From: Paludibacter sp.
GTDB lineage: Bacteria > Bacteroidota > Bacteroidia > Bacteroidales > Paludibacteraceae
Direction: 5' to 3'
NCBI GenBank assembly: GCA_028710415.1
Contig: JAQTUE010000010.1
Coordinates: forward strand, 1-64,000
DNA: 64,000 bases
Part shown: piece after piece, positions 25,350-32,704 of the stretch
Position numbering within the stretch: the stretch's first letter is position 1
Layout of the letters: each line of letters starts with the position of its first letter
Notes under the pieces: model-generated
The model's database searches: none
What the model was told of the DNA's origin: nothing
What the model saw: the letters and a program-made list of their open reading frames with translations, nothing else
Position numbers and translations under genes: made by a program

Positions 25350-26075
25350 ATGGTATTTCCTGAAAAAATAACGCCTTGTCCAATTATTGAGACTGTATTT
25401 GAGTTAAGATTTAAATCATCTATTAATAGCAATGCAGTTTTTGGAGTTATATATAGTGCATTACAAGCCCAATTCCCTAAAGTAGAAACTTTGCCTATTT
25501 TACAAATTCCTGAGGCAATTAGAAAAAATGATCCAAATTTAAGATATAAACCAAGTTACAAGATATCGAATGATAATTATATTGTTCAGATAGGTGATGA
25601 GGTTATTGCTATAAGTTCAAATGTGAATTATCCAGGTTGGAAAAACTATTCTGAAGTACTATTAAATGTATTGACAAGTTTACATAAAACTAAGGTCATT
25701 CAAAACATAGAACGTGTTGGTCTTAGATATATCAATTTTTTTGAAAATATAAATATATTTGACAATGTAAATATAAAGTTAAATATGTATCAAAAAGAAA
25801 TATCTAATAAGAATACATTCATTAGAACTGAAGAACACGGTACTATTTTTGTCGGTACAATACAGGTTGCAAATAACATATCGGTAAAAAACAAAGTTGG
25901 TTCTTTGATTGATATTGATGTTTATAATGATATTAATAAAAACAAATTAGATAATTTTTTTTCAACCAAAAAAGAATTTATTGATAAAGCTCATTTGTTT
26001 GAAAAAAAATTGTTTTATGATTTACTTACAGAAGATTTTCTTAAATTTTTAAATCCTGTATACAATGTCGAATGA
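25350..26075 (+). CDS. TIGR04255-like protein, first gene of an AT-rich operon
   Basis: The 241-residue protein resembles the sporadically distributed TIGR04255 family: it opens with PCPIIETVFELRFKS, has YPGWKNYSEVLLNVL near residue 95, and carries the family's best motif, IERVGLRYINFF. The function is unknown. The gene is much richer in A and T than its neighbours, which suggests recent acquisition. Its end overlaps the next gene by 11 bases, and that gene overlaps a third by 4, so the three are a tight operon. They follow the remains of a type I restriction locus. Confidence 0.75.
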   Translation: MVFPEKITPCPIIETVFELRFKSSINSNAVFGVIYSALQAQFPKVETLPILQIPEAIRKNDPNLRYKPSYKISNDNYIVQIGDEVIAISSNVNYPGWKNYSEVLLNVLTSLHKTKVIQNIERVGLRYINFFENINIFDNVNIKLNMYQKEISNKNTFIRTEEHGTIFVGTIQVANNISVKNKVGSLIDIDVYNDINKNKLDNFFSTKKEFIDKAHLFEKKLFYDLLTEDFLKFLNPVYNVE

Positions 26076-26385
26076 TTATTCCAAAACTCAAACATTTAGC
26101 ACAATAAATTTGATTATGATTAGTGCATTAACGGCTTCAACGTATTTGGATCAACCATATACAAGGTTTTTTGAACCAATAATTGAAAATGTATATCCAC
26201 ATGATGCGACTATGTATAACAATGAGTCTACTAATTCTTTATTTTCAGAATACCAACAAATTGAGGAAAATATTTCTGATTTTAAATACTTATTGAATTT
26301 TTCAAATAAAATTGCAGAAAACAGTAAAAATATTGAACCGAGATTTGTGAAAATGGTTGATGAATTTTTCTGGGATTTGGTATGA
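26065..26385 (+). CDS. Unknown protein, second gene of the TIGR04255 operon
   Basis: I do not recognise this 106-residue protein. It has a short hydrophobic stretch (INLIMISALTASTYL, residues 14-28) that could be a membrane segment or a buried helix, and an acidic, Asn-rich remainder with several helical stretches. It starts inside the first gene (11-base overlap) and ends over the start of the third (ATGA overlap). Reinitiation coupling would give matched amounts of the three proteins, as expected for a complex. Confidence 0.65.
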   Translation: MSNDYSKTQTFSTINLIMISALTASTYLDQPYTRFFEPIIENVYPHDATMYNNESTNSLFSEYQQIEENISDFKYLLNFSNKIAENSKNIEPRFVKMVDEFFWDLV

Positions 26386-26984
26386 ACTTCGACGACATTG
26401 AAAATTATCTTCCAAAATATTTATCAGAAGATTCATATCAAAAATTATTGACAGCTGTTAAACAATTTCCTGAAAATATTGATCAAAGAATATATTCAAA
26501 TATTCTAAATGATTATAATTCAATCTTACAGGGAGATTGCATTTCTAATATGCCTGTGGTTAATTTACCTATTTTAAAAATTGGTAATGTTGATTGTATA
26601 ATACTTTCAAATTCATGTGATAATTTTCCAGATCATCAAAGATATTTTCCAACAAGGTTAACTTACGCACCGATATTCAATTTAAATAAGTTTATAAATA
26701 AAGCCAAAGAGCAATTTGAATTGACATCCGATCAAATAACAGGATATTTATCATCAATAAAAAGACAAGAGATCACTCAAATATTATATTTGCCAAAAAT
26801 TGAAAATAAATTGGAAGAATCTATTGTTTTTTTCGATAGAATAAACAATTGTAGCATTGAAGACATTGATTCTGATATAAAAAACACCAGGAAATTTTCA
26901 TTAAGTGATTACGGATTTTATTTATTCATTGTTAAACTTTCAATACATTTTTCCAGAATAATGGAAAAAGTAGACAGAAATTGA
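26382..26984 (+). CDS. Unknown protein, third gene of the TIGR04255 operon
   Basis: This 200-residue protein has no family I can name. Notable is the central pair LQGDCISNMPVVNLP and CIILSNSCDNF, with the GD and SNxCD patterns that recur in small island-borne proteins handling substrates of unknown kind. The C-terminus (GFYLFIVKLSIHFSRIMEKV) is helical. It overlaps the second gene by four bases and ends 16 bases before a strong terminator, closing the operon. Confidence 0.65.
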   Translation: MNFDDIENYLPKYLSEDSYQKLLTAVKQFPENIDQRIYSNILNDYNSILQGDCISNMPVVNLPILKIGNVDCIILSNSCDNFPDHQRYFPTRLTYAPIFNLNKFINKAKEQFELTSDQITGYLSSIKRQEITQILYLPKIENKLEESIVFFDRINNCSIEDIDSDIKNTRKFSLSDYGFYLFIVKLSIHFSRIMEKVDRN

Positions 26985-27000
26985 CTATTTGAACTTTAAT

Positions 27001-27031
27001 GACCCCGGGATATAACATTTCGGGGTTTTTT
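27001..27031 (+). terminator. Terminator of the TIGR04255 operon
   Basis: ACCCCG / CGGGGT hairpin followed by six T, directly after the third gene of the operon. Confidence 0.85.
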
Positions 27032-27043
27032 ATTATATAAAAT

Positions 27044-27396
27044 ATGAATAACATTTCTATCCATGATAAGTTACGCATAGATTTGTTTTCAGGGCTTTAC
27101 AGGCATTTGAAATATTCTAACAGATATAGGCTCAAAACAAGAAGCTACATCATTAAATTGGCTAGAATCCCCTTGCTAGTGGGCGTTGCTCCCAATAAGA
27201 CACTCTCCAAAGTAGCCAACAAGATAGATTAGATAATTAGTGGAAGTACAGTGGTAGTTATGTCATTGATGCCGAGGGAAAAACTTATCAAGGCATTAAA
27301 AATGGTTGCCGATGGAATAAGTACGGATTATGGGTAGAGGGACCTCTAAAATCTTTTGAACCGGACATGAAAATCAACCTTCGTTATTTTTATTAG
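27044..27396 (+). pseudogene. Remnants of unidentified genes
   Basis: Two open fragments follow the terminator. The first, 27044-27232, gives 62 residues including RYRLKTRSYIIKLARIPLL and may be part of a transposase, though I cannot match it firmly. The second, 27241-27396, has no start codon, opens directly after a TAG, and encodes GKTYQGIKNGCRWNKYGLW and further residues, ending LRYFY. It looks like a torn-off protein C-terminus. Base composition differs from the AT-rich operon upstream. Confidence 0.4.
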
Positions 27397-27562
27397 TAAT
27401 CCAAAGCATATTCCACAAATGAATGTCACCGACTTTATTGGGTAAATTGAATTGATTTACTCATTTACTCATTCATCTATTTTTTTTGTCTAATTTTATA
27501 AATATTTGTTTGAGATGGAGAAAATGTATATTTTTGATGAATAATATGAAAAATCATGCTAT

Positions 27563-27781
27563 ATGGAAATACCTTATTTTGCATTTGTAATTATTGTTGT
27601 ATTGTTATTTATTGTTTTTGTGAATTGGGAAAATTCAAAATCAGAAAAAAAAGCCTCTGAAAGAGAATTCAATAAAAAAAGAGATTTAGATATTGATTTA
27701 AAATTTACGAAAGAGAGGAACAAAGAGCTATTTGATAAGAATGAAGAATTAAAAAAACAAATCAAAGATTTAAAAAAATAA
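27563..27781 (+). CDS. Small single-pass membrane protein with coiled coil
   Basis: The 72-residue protein has an N-terminal membrane helix (YFAFVIIVVLLFIVFVNW, residues 5-22) followed by a charged, Lys/Glu-rich coiled-coil tail (KERNKELFDKNEELKKQIKD). It resembles YtxH-like or phage-spanin-like small proteins only in shape; I do not recognise a family. It stands alone in an accessory stretch, and coding status rests on the clean TM-plus-coil pattern. Confidence 0.5.
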   Translation: MEIPYFAFVIIVVLLFIVFVNWENSKSEKKASEREFNKKRDLDIDLKFTKERNKELFDKNEELKKQIKDLKK

Positions 27782-27945
27782 AATCAATTACGAAATTTAA
27801 TTCAATGAACCGTTACAGTTGAAAATTGGAGCGGTTTCTCGTTTGTTGAATAAAAAAACGGCCAGGAACCACCCTGACCCTTCAATTGTGTTTAACTTAC
27901 CAACGAAAACCGCTGGAAAGTATGAAAAAAGATAATGTGTTATAT

Positions 27946-28416
27946 TTAATAGTAGAAATTTAGATTTGCCAATTCTATAAAAGATGATTTAATTTCATCG
28001 TAATAAGGATTCGTTGTTTCTAAAAATAATGATGCTATAATTTCAATATCATCTATCATTCCAATAGCATCAATTTTATCTATATTATCTGCATTTGAAT
28101 TTTTATACCAACGGTCAAATAACCTTGCTCTTGCATGATGTCGTCCATCAAATGAATCAAAAATAACTACAAGTGCGTTTAACTTGTTTTCAAAGAATTT
28201 TTTCAATACATATCTTATCGTCAGTTCTATTCTTATATCGTTAATAGATCTTACCGAGTTTAAAGGCTCTAAGTTAAATGTATATATTTTGTAATTTGGA
28301 TTAATGTTAATAGGTAGATAATACAAAAAAGACAGGCTATGGATTTGTCCATATTCTGTCTTAAAAGTATATCCATTCTCTGAATCTACAAGTTTATAAG
28401 GGTTTGGCAAATTCAA
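27946..28416 (-). CDS. DUF6169-like protein
   Basis: A 156-residue protein resembling DUF6169 of Bacteroidota: the start NPYKLVDSENGYTFKTEYGQIHSLSF, a central RYVLKKFFENKLNALVVIFDSFDGRHHARARLFDRWYK segment (written here as two adjoining parts, about residues 68-105), and an acidic tail. The conserved DSFDGR-x-ARxRLFxRWY motif is basic and could bind nucleic acid, but this is a guess. Its start lies inside the 3' end of a 53-codon upstream gene, so the pair is coupled, as I recall for other loci of this family. Confidence 0.7.
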   Translation of the reverse strand: MNLPNPYKLVDSENGYTFKTEYGQIHSLSFLYYLPININPNYKIYTFNLEPLNSVRSINDIRIELTIRYVLKKFFENKLNALVVIFDSFDGRHHARARLFDRWYKNSNADNIDKIDAIGMIDDIEIIASLFLETTNPYYDEIKSSFIELANLNFYY

Positions 28417-28555
28417 AATGGTCAGATGTAAATCCGTTTAATGAGCCGTTCTTTTTTATATATTTTTGCATAGCTCGTTTGTCTGCCAAAACTGTTTTGA
28501 GGAAATTAGTTTTGGGAACGATTTTAGTTTCTATGTTTACTTTAGTTGTTTTCAC
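28394..28555 (-). CDS. Small protein paired with DUF6169, GTG start
   Basis: A 53-residue protein starting with GTG at 28555 and ending in the motif FEFAKPL. The pattern K-x-V-L-A-D-K-R-A-M-x-K-Y-I near residues 20-33 followed by a short G/S-L-N-G turn and F-A-K-P-L at the end is one I associate with small proteins preceding DUF6169 genes in Bacteroidota. It overlaps that gene by 23 bases. A TACTTTTG -7-like box lies at 28578-28585. The pair could be a toxin-antitoxin-like or other two-gene unit; this is inference. Confidence 0.6.
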   Translation of the reverse strand: MKTTKVNIETKIVPKTNFLKTVLADKRAMQKYIKKNGSLNGFTSDHFEFAKPL

Positions 28556-28585
28556 AGCTATCTGATTAATTAGTTTACAAAAGTA

Positions 28586-28922
28586 ATGAATATCAACAAT
28601 AAATTGTTCATTATTTTATTTTTAAATCACTATAAGATAACGCAATTTAACTCTTTAGGATGGTTCTCAATAATAAAGATAGAAGTTAGTATGTTTTTTT
28701 ACTAACTATTTGCAAATGGTTGGAAAGTAATAAATAGAAATATTTCTTTTTAAGATATAAAAATCAAACTTAAAACAGGATGATTTAAAGAATTTTGTTT
28801 GACTGTTTAATTTTGCCTATTTTTGCACCTCATAAACATCAATACAAATCTATTCTTACCTTTATTTTTACCAAAACACACAGTAATAGTATTTATGTGT
28901 TTGGTAATCAAAACTATTTAAG
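28586..28922. other. Intergenic AT-rich region
   Basis: About 335 bases between the small accessory genes and tRNA-Arg. I find no frame or fold I can support. Confidence 0.35.
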
Positions 28923-28994
28923 TAGTCTAGCCGGGAATCGAACCCGGATCTAGTGTTTAGGAAACACTTGTTCTATCCATTGAACTACTGGACC
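28923..28994 (-). tRNA. tRNA-Arg (CCT)
   Basis: Minus-strand cloverleaf with D-stem GTTC/GAAC, anticodon stem AGTGT/ACACT, loop TTCCTAA (anticodon CCT, reading AGG), and T-arm CCGGG-TTCGATT-CCCGG. The acceptor GGTCCAG / CTAGACT pairs except for a C-A at positions 5-68 and a G-T wobble at 1-72. Discriminator A, no encoded CCA. The promoter upstream is intact, so the gene is probably expressed despite the mismatch. Confidence 0.9.
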
Positions 28995-29008
28995 TTTTTT
29001 TGGTGGTG

Positions 29009-29040
29009 CAAAAATACGTCTTTTAAAGGACATATACAAA
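29009..29040 (-). promoter_or_regulatory. tRNA-Arg promoter
   Basis: TTTG (29037-29040) lies 20 bases upstream of TATTTTTG (29009-29016) on the minus strand, 14 bases before the tRNA 5' end: an exact Bacteroidota promoter. Confidence 0.8.
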
Positions 29041-29089
29041 CACCAAGCGATAGTAAATGGTAAATTGATTCATAGAAAAACGCATCAAC

Positions 29090-29722
29090 ATGAGTAAAAA
29101 TAAATTCTTTGTGGTTTGGGAAGGCAAAGAGCCAGGCATATATCGCTCGTGGGAAGAGTGCAAGCGTCAGATTCATGGGTTCGAAGGAGCGATCTACAAA
29201 GGCTTTGCTACAGATGCGGAAGCCCGTGAAGCCATGGTGTCGCCGTGCTGGGATTATATCGGCAAGAATGCCAAGACAAAGAAACCGGATCAGGAAAAAG
29301 TTGCTAACGTTGGGTTGCCGAATTATGAGAGCCTTTCGGTCGATGCTGCCTGCAGTGGAAACCCTGGAGCCCTGGAATATAGGGGTGTATACAGTAAAAC
29401 AGGTGAAGAAATCTTTCATCAGGGGCCGTTCAAGCAAGGAACAAATAATATTGGAGAGTTCCTGGCATTGGTTCATGGATTGGCCTTCTTAAAGCAAAAG
29501 AACAGTCCGCTACCGCTTTATACCGACAGTAAAACAGCTCTAGCCTGGGTGAAATCAAAGAAAGCAAAGACCAAGCTGGAAAAGAACGACTCGAATGCAG
29601 TGCTTTTTGATCTGATAACCCGCGCTGAAACCTGGCTTCAGCAAAACAAATATACTACTACCATTTTAAAGTGGGAAACTTCAGTATGGGGTGAAATACC
29701 AGCTGATTTTGGTAGAAAATGA
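29090..29722 (+). CDS. rnhA: RNase HI with N-terminal viroplasmin domain
   Basis: The 210-residue protein starts with a viroplasmin-like RNA:DNA-hybrid-binding domain (KFFVVWEGKEPGIYRSWEEC, KGFATDAEAREAM) and continues with an RNase H catalytic domain. Active-site acids sit in LSVDAACSGNPG, NNIGEFLAL and LYTDSKTALAW. RNase HI removes RNA from RNA-DNA hybrids in replication and R-loops. The fusion is common in Bacteroidota and resembles eukaryotic RNase H1. Its stop abuts the end of the convergent O-antigen ligase gene with no spacer. Confidence 0.92.
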   Translation: MSKNKFFVVWEGKEPGIYRSWEECKRQIHGFEGAIYKGFATDAEAREAMVSPCWDYIGKNAKTKKPDQEKVANVGLPNYESLSVDAACSGNPGALEYRGVYSKTGEEIFHQGPFKQGTNNIGEFLALVHGLAFLKQKNSPLPLYTDSKTALAWVKSKKAKTKLEKNDSNAVLFDLITRAETWLQQNKYTTTILKWETSVWGEIPADFGRK

Positions 29723-30958
29723 TTAGTGTTTTAGCTCTTTTTTAGGAGCTTTTTGAGCTATATTATTTTCAACCGATAATATTAAAACCATTAAAATGCC
29801 AAAGATGGATGCATAATTTACGCCCGTGATAAATACATCAAAGAAGGATTGATACACACATGGAAATATTAATAGCACTGCAAATAGTTTCCGATTCCTA
29901 TCGGCAATGAATATTGGGTAAATGTATATAAATAAGAGCAATATTAATCCGAAGACACCAAACTCCATGGTGGTTTGCAGGAATTGATTGTGCGAAGTGA
30001 GAATTCTAATGTGTTTCCAGCTGAGGCGGAATTCTTCCGTTTGATATTTAGCCCTGGCTATATCGTATTGTTCCTGGGCATTACTTACCCCATACCCCAG
30101 GACCGGTTTCTCTTTAATAACTGAAATGGCTGCTTCCCATAAAAAGATACGGGGTTCCGTTTTAAGTAGATTCTCAGACATACGTTTTTGTTGACTGACA
30201 ATCCCAATCAACAAGAAAGGCACAAGAAATCCTACTATAATTCCTACCATCTTTTTCCTTTTCCATATTTCGAAAAAGATAAAACTGAGCATTAATAGAA
30301 TCCCGGTTATAAAACCACTTCTTCCCTCTGAAATTGAAAGAATACCAAATATAATGGTTAAAGCTCCAATATACAAAAACAGTTTCCACCAGATAGTCCT
30401 TCTCCATGAACGCGTCAGGATATACCAAATGCTAACAAGGGAAATGTTCATATAAAGATTAAACACCATGTGGCTGTTGACTGAATTTACTCTTGCATTC
30501 TCGAAAATTAATCCCTTATCAGGATTTAAAATAAATTCAATTATGCCAATCCGGTAAAAAATGATGTATGAAATTGCTATAATAGAAGAAATAATAAAAG
30601 TATTCAGAAAATAATTGAGTTTGTATTTACTGTTCACTCCAAAGAAACCTACACATGCGAAGCCGAATATTGCTAACCGTCTGCCTACAAGCCATGTAAA
30701 ATACTTGGACGTATTCTCAAATGGATAATAAACAAATGCCAGCAAAAAGAAAAATGCCATGACAAGGTAGTAGATACTTTTTTTATCTAATGTGATATTC
30801 TCCCATTTCTTTTCGAGCAAAAACTCAAAGAAATAACTGATAAAGAAAAGCAGGAAAGCAATTTTTTGAACCGGATAGTAATATATGGATGTAACAACAA
30901 GAAGTAACAGGGATGCTAAATTGATATAATTAATCGCCAGAATTATTTTTTGTTTCAT
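29723..30958 (-). CDS. O-antigen ligase-like membrane protein
   Basis: The 411-residue protein has about eleven membrane segments and a long loop with SEGRSGFITGILLM and PVLGYGVSNAQEQYD ... TSHNQFLQTTMEFGVFGL, the signature of the Wzy_C/WaaL family. These enzymes join undecaprenyl-linked polysaccharide to lipid A core, or polymerise it, at the periplasmic face. It is the last gene of a minus-strand surface-polysaccharide operon starting at the flippase (36418). Ligase and polymerase cannot be told apart from sequence alone. Confidence 0.85.
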   Translation of the reverse strand: MKQKIILAINYINLASLLLLVVTSIYYYPVQKIAFLLFFISYFFEFLLEKKWENITLDKKSIYYLVMAFFFLLAFVYYPFENTSKYFTWLVGRRLAIFGFACVGFFGVNSKYKLNYFLNTFIISSIIAISYIIFYRIGIIEFILNPDKGLIFENARVNSVNSHMVFNLYMNISLVSIWYILTRSWRRTIWWKLFLYIGALTIIFGILSISEGRSGFITGILLMLSFIFFEIWKRKKMVGIIVGFLVPFLLIGIVSQQKRMSENLLKTEPRIFLWEAAISVIKEKPVLGYGVSNAQEQYDIARAKYQTEEFRLSWKHIRILTSHNQFLQTTMEFGVFGLILLLFIYIYPIFIADRNRKLFAVLLIFPCVYQSFFDVFITGVNYASIFGILMVLILSVENNIAQKAPKKELKH

Positions 30959-30982
30959 GAGTCGCAGATTTATCGATTGTTA

Positions 30983-31891
30983 TTATTTAAAAATATAGAT
31001 TGGGCAATTAAATAGCCGAATAAAGAAAATGCGGGATTTTATTTTATGAATTATTTCAGTATCATTAATGATATTTGCAAAATAAGTGGATTCTGCTATT
31101 ATTTCTTTAGTAGAAAAGCCTTTCCGTGCCATCTTACTTACAAGTTTCAATAATCTTTTCTTTTCAATATCCGGAATATGGCTTCTTTGATCCTCAGTAA
31201 CATTTTTCCCTATTAAAGGCAGGGAGTTTTCCCATTTCTTGAATACTGATATCAAATTCCTATAATAAACATCATCTGTTTTACCCCTTGAAAAATGTTC
31301 TAGTTTGATGTCATAAAGCACATAGTTTGTATATCCGGCCAGGGTTGATTGTATGGAGATATCAAAATCATAGCCATGAAATCCATTGAATTGTTCATCA
31401 AAATGAATCTTTTTCATCAACTCACTTGTCATACACATCAACACTCCATCCAACAAAATAACTGAACGTTTCGAATCCTTAAAGTTCTCAGGATGTATAA
31501 TCTGTTTTGACTCTTTCCTTCTGTTTCTGTCTGATTGAATTATGTTTACACATGACATCAGTGTTGACCAGGAAGCCGGTACCCGGGTTGCCAGATCTCC
31601 ACCGGCTAATCCCAGAATTCCTGTTCCCGGAGATTGCAAATGTTGAATAACTATTTCTCCCCAGTTTTGAGTATGGAATAAAACATCTTCGTGTACAAAG
31701 CAAACATATGGGAACTTACTCTTTGCAAATCCGGTATTGTATGCTGAAAAAATAGAGTATTGGTTCGCTGAATTATCTATTGAAATTATCTCATAGTCAA
31801 CGCCAACGGTATTTTTTATATTATCAATAAACGCTGTGGAAAGCATTTTATTTCTGGAACAGACAATTATGGAAAGCATATTCTTAATCAA
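30983..31891 (-). CDS. Glycosyltransferase, GT2-like fold
   Basis: A 302-residue GT-A type glycosyltransferase: MLSIIVCSRNKMLSTAFIDN at the start, a nucleotide-binding SIDNSANQYSIFSAYNTGFA, and an acidic FVHEDVLFHTQNWG in place of DxD, followed by DGVLMCMTSELMKKIHFDEQF. It adds a sugar to the growing polysaccharide at the cytoplasmic face; donor and acceptor cannot be read from sequence. It is three bases from the next glycosyltransferase gene, so one operon. Confidence 0.82.
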   Translation of the reverse strand: MIKNMLSIIVCSRNKMLSTAFIDNIKNTVGVDYEIISIDNSANQYSIFSAYNTGFAKSKFPYVCFVHEDVLFHTQNWGEIVIQHLQSPGTGILGLAGGDLATRVPASWSTLMSCVNIIQSDRNRRKESKQIIHPENFKDSKRSVILLDGVLMCMTSELMKKIHFDEQFNGFHGYDFDISIQSTLAGYTNYVLYDIKLEHFSRGKTDDVYYRNLISVFKKWENSLPLIGKNVTEDQRSHIPDIEKKRLLKLVSKMARKGFSTKEIIAESTYFANIINDTEIIHKIKSRIFFIRLFNCPIYIFK

Positions 31892-31894
31892 TCA

Positions 31895-32704
31895 TTATTT
31901 TTTTACTAATCCATTTGTACAGAAAAACTTATTTTCAAGTTGTTTTTTACGGCATATTTCCATGTTTACATCCTGATTAACCCAGTTTTCAAGGTGTTGC
32001 AAGTGATACTGAACCGCTAAATTCCTAACTGAAATATGTTTAAATCCCGCAGCCGTAAACCGCCAGGTCAGGTCATAGTCTTCACCAACAGCGGGTAGAA
32101 GATAATCTTCATCGAAGCCATTAATTGAATAAATAGCTTTTTTGGAAAATGACATATTGCTTCCTGTGAAATGATTCAATGTCCGGATTTTAGGAATAAA
32201 TCCAAATATATTATCGGGAGAAATAAATATCCCTTCCTCTACATATCTATTATGCCCTTTGCCAAAGAACAGCTTTTTTAATAACCTTTTTTGCAAACAT
32301 TGTATAAACGAACTGTCATCAAGTATCAGGTTTGAAGTTGTTTTATCCAGCTTTACGCGTTTCCCGGCCAATACATGATTCTCATTTGCATACCGAAGAT
32401 GCATTTCAATAAACCGATGATGCAGTACGCAATCCCCATCTATAAAGATTAACCAATCTGCTCTGGATGCCTGGATTGCCCGATTCATTGCCTGGTTTTT
32501 ACGCCATCCTTCATCTTTTTGGGTTAAATGTTGCATGGGTTGTTCAAAAGGGTACTTGTCGATAAACTCCTTGACAGAAGCATGCTCGCCATCTTCGGCT
32601 ATAATAATTTCAAAATCTTTTTCTGTCTGATAGTGAAGCGAATCCAACACAGCCTTCAAAAAGCGTATATTATTGTAAATGGCAATGATGAGTGACGCTT
32701 TCAT
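31895..32704 (-). CDS. Glycosyltransferase family 2 protein
   Basis: A 269-residue GT2 enzyme: SLIIAIYNNIRFLKAVLDSL, the donor-binding DGEHASVKEF, the metal-binding FIDGDCVLHHRFIEMH (DGD), and a C-terminal NGFDEDYLLPAVGEDYDLTWR region typical of galactosyl- or N-acetylgalactosaminyl-type relatives. Its start overlaps the end of the glycosyltransferase-kinase fusion by four bases, so translation is coupled. The exact sugar is unknown. Confidence 0.88.
   Translation of the reverse strand: MKASLIIAIYNNIRFLKAVLDSLHYQTEKDFEIIIAEDGEHASVKEFIDKYPFEQPMQHLTQKDEGWRKNQAMNRAIQASRADWLIFIDGDCVLHHRFIEMHLRYANENHVLAGKRVKLDKTTSNLILDDSSFIQCLQKRLLKKLFFGKGHNRYVEEGIFISPDNIFGFIPKIRTLNHFTGSNMSFSKKAIYSINGFDEDYLLPAVGEDYDLTWRFTAAGFKHISVRNLAVQYHLQHLENWVNQDVNMEICRKKQLENKFFCTNGLVKK

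Noticed and set aside
26995..27240. Intact transposase after the TIGR04255 operon
   Set aside because: Only 62 residues of one short frame, with no catalytic motif or inverted repeats in view; kept as a remnant of uncertain identity.
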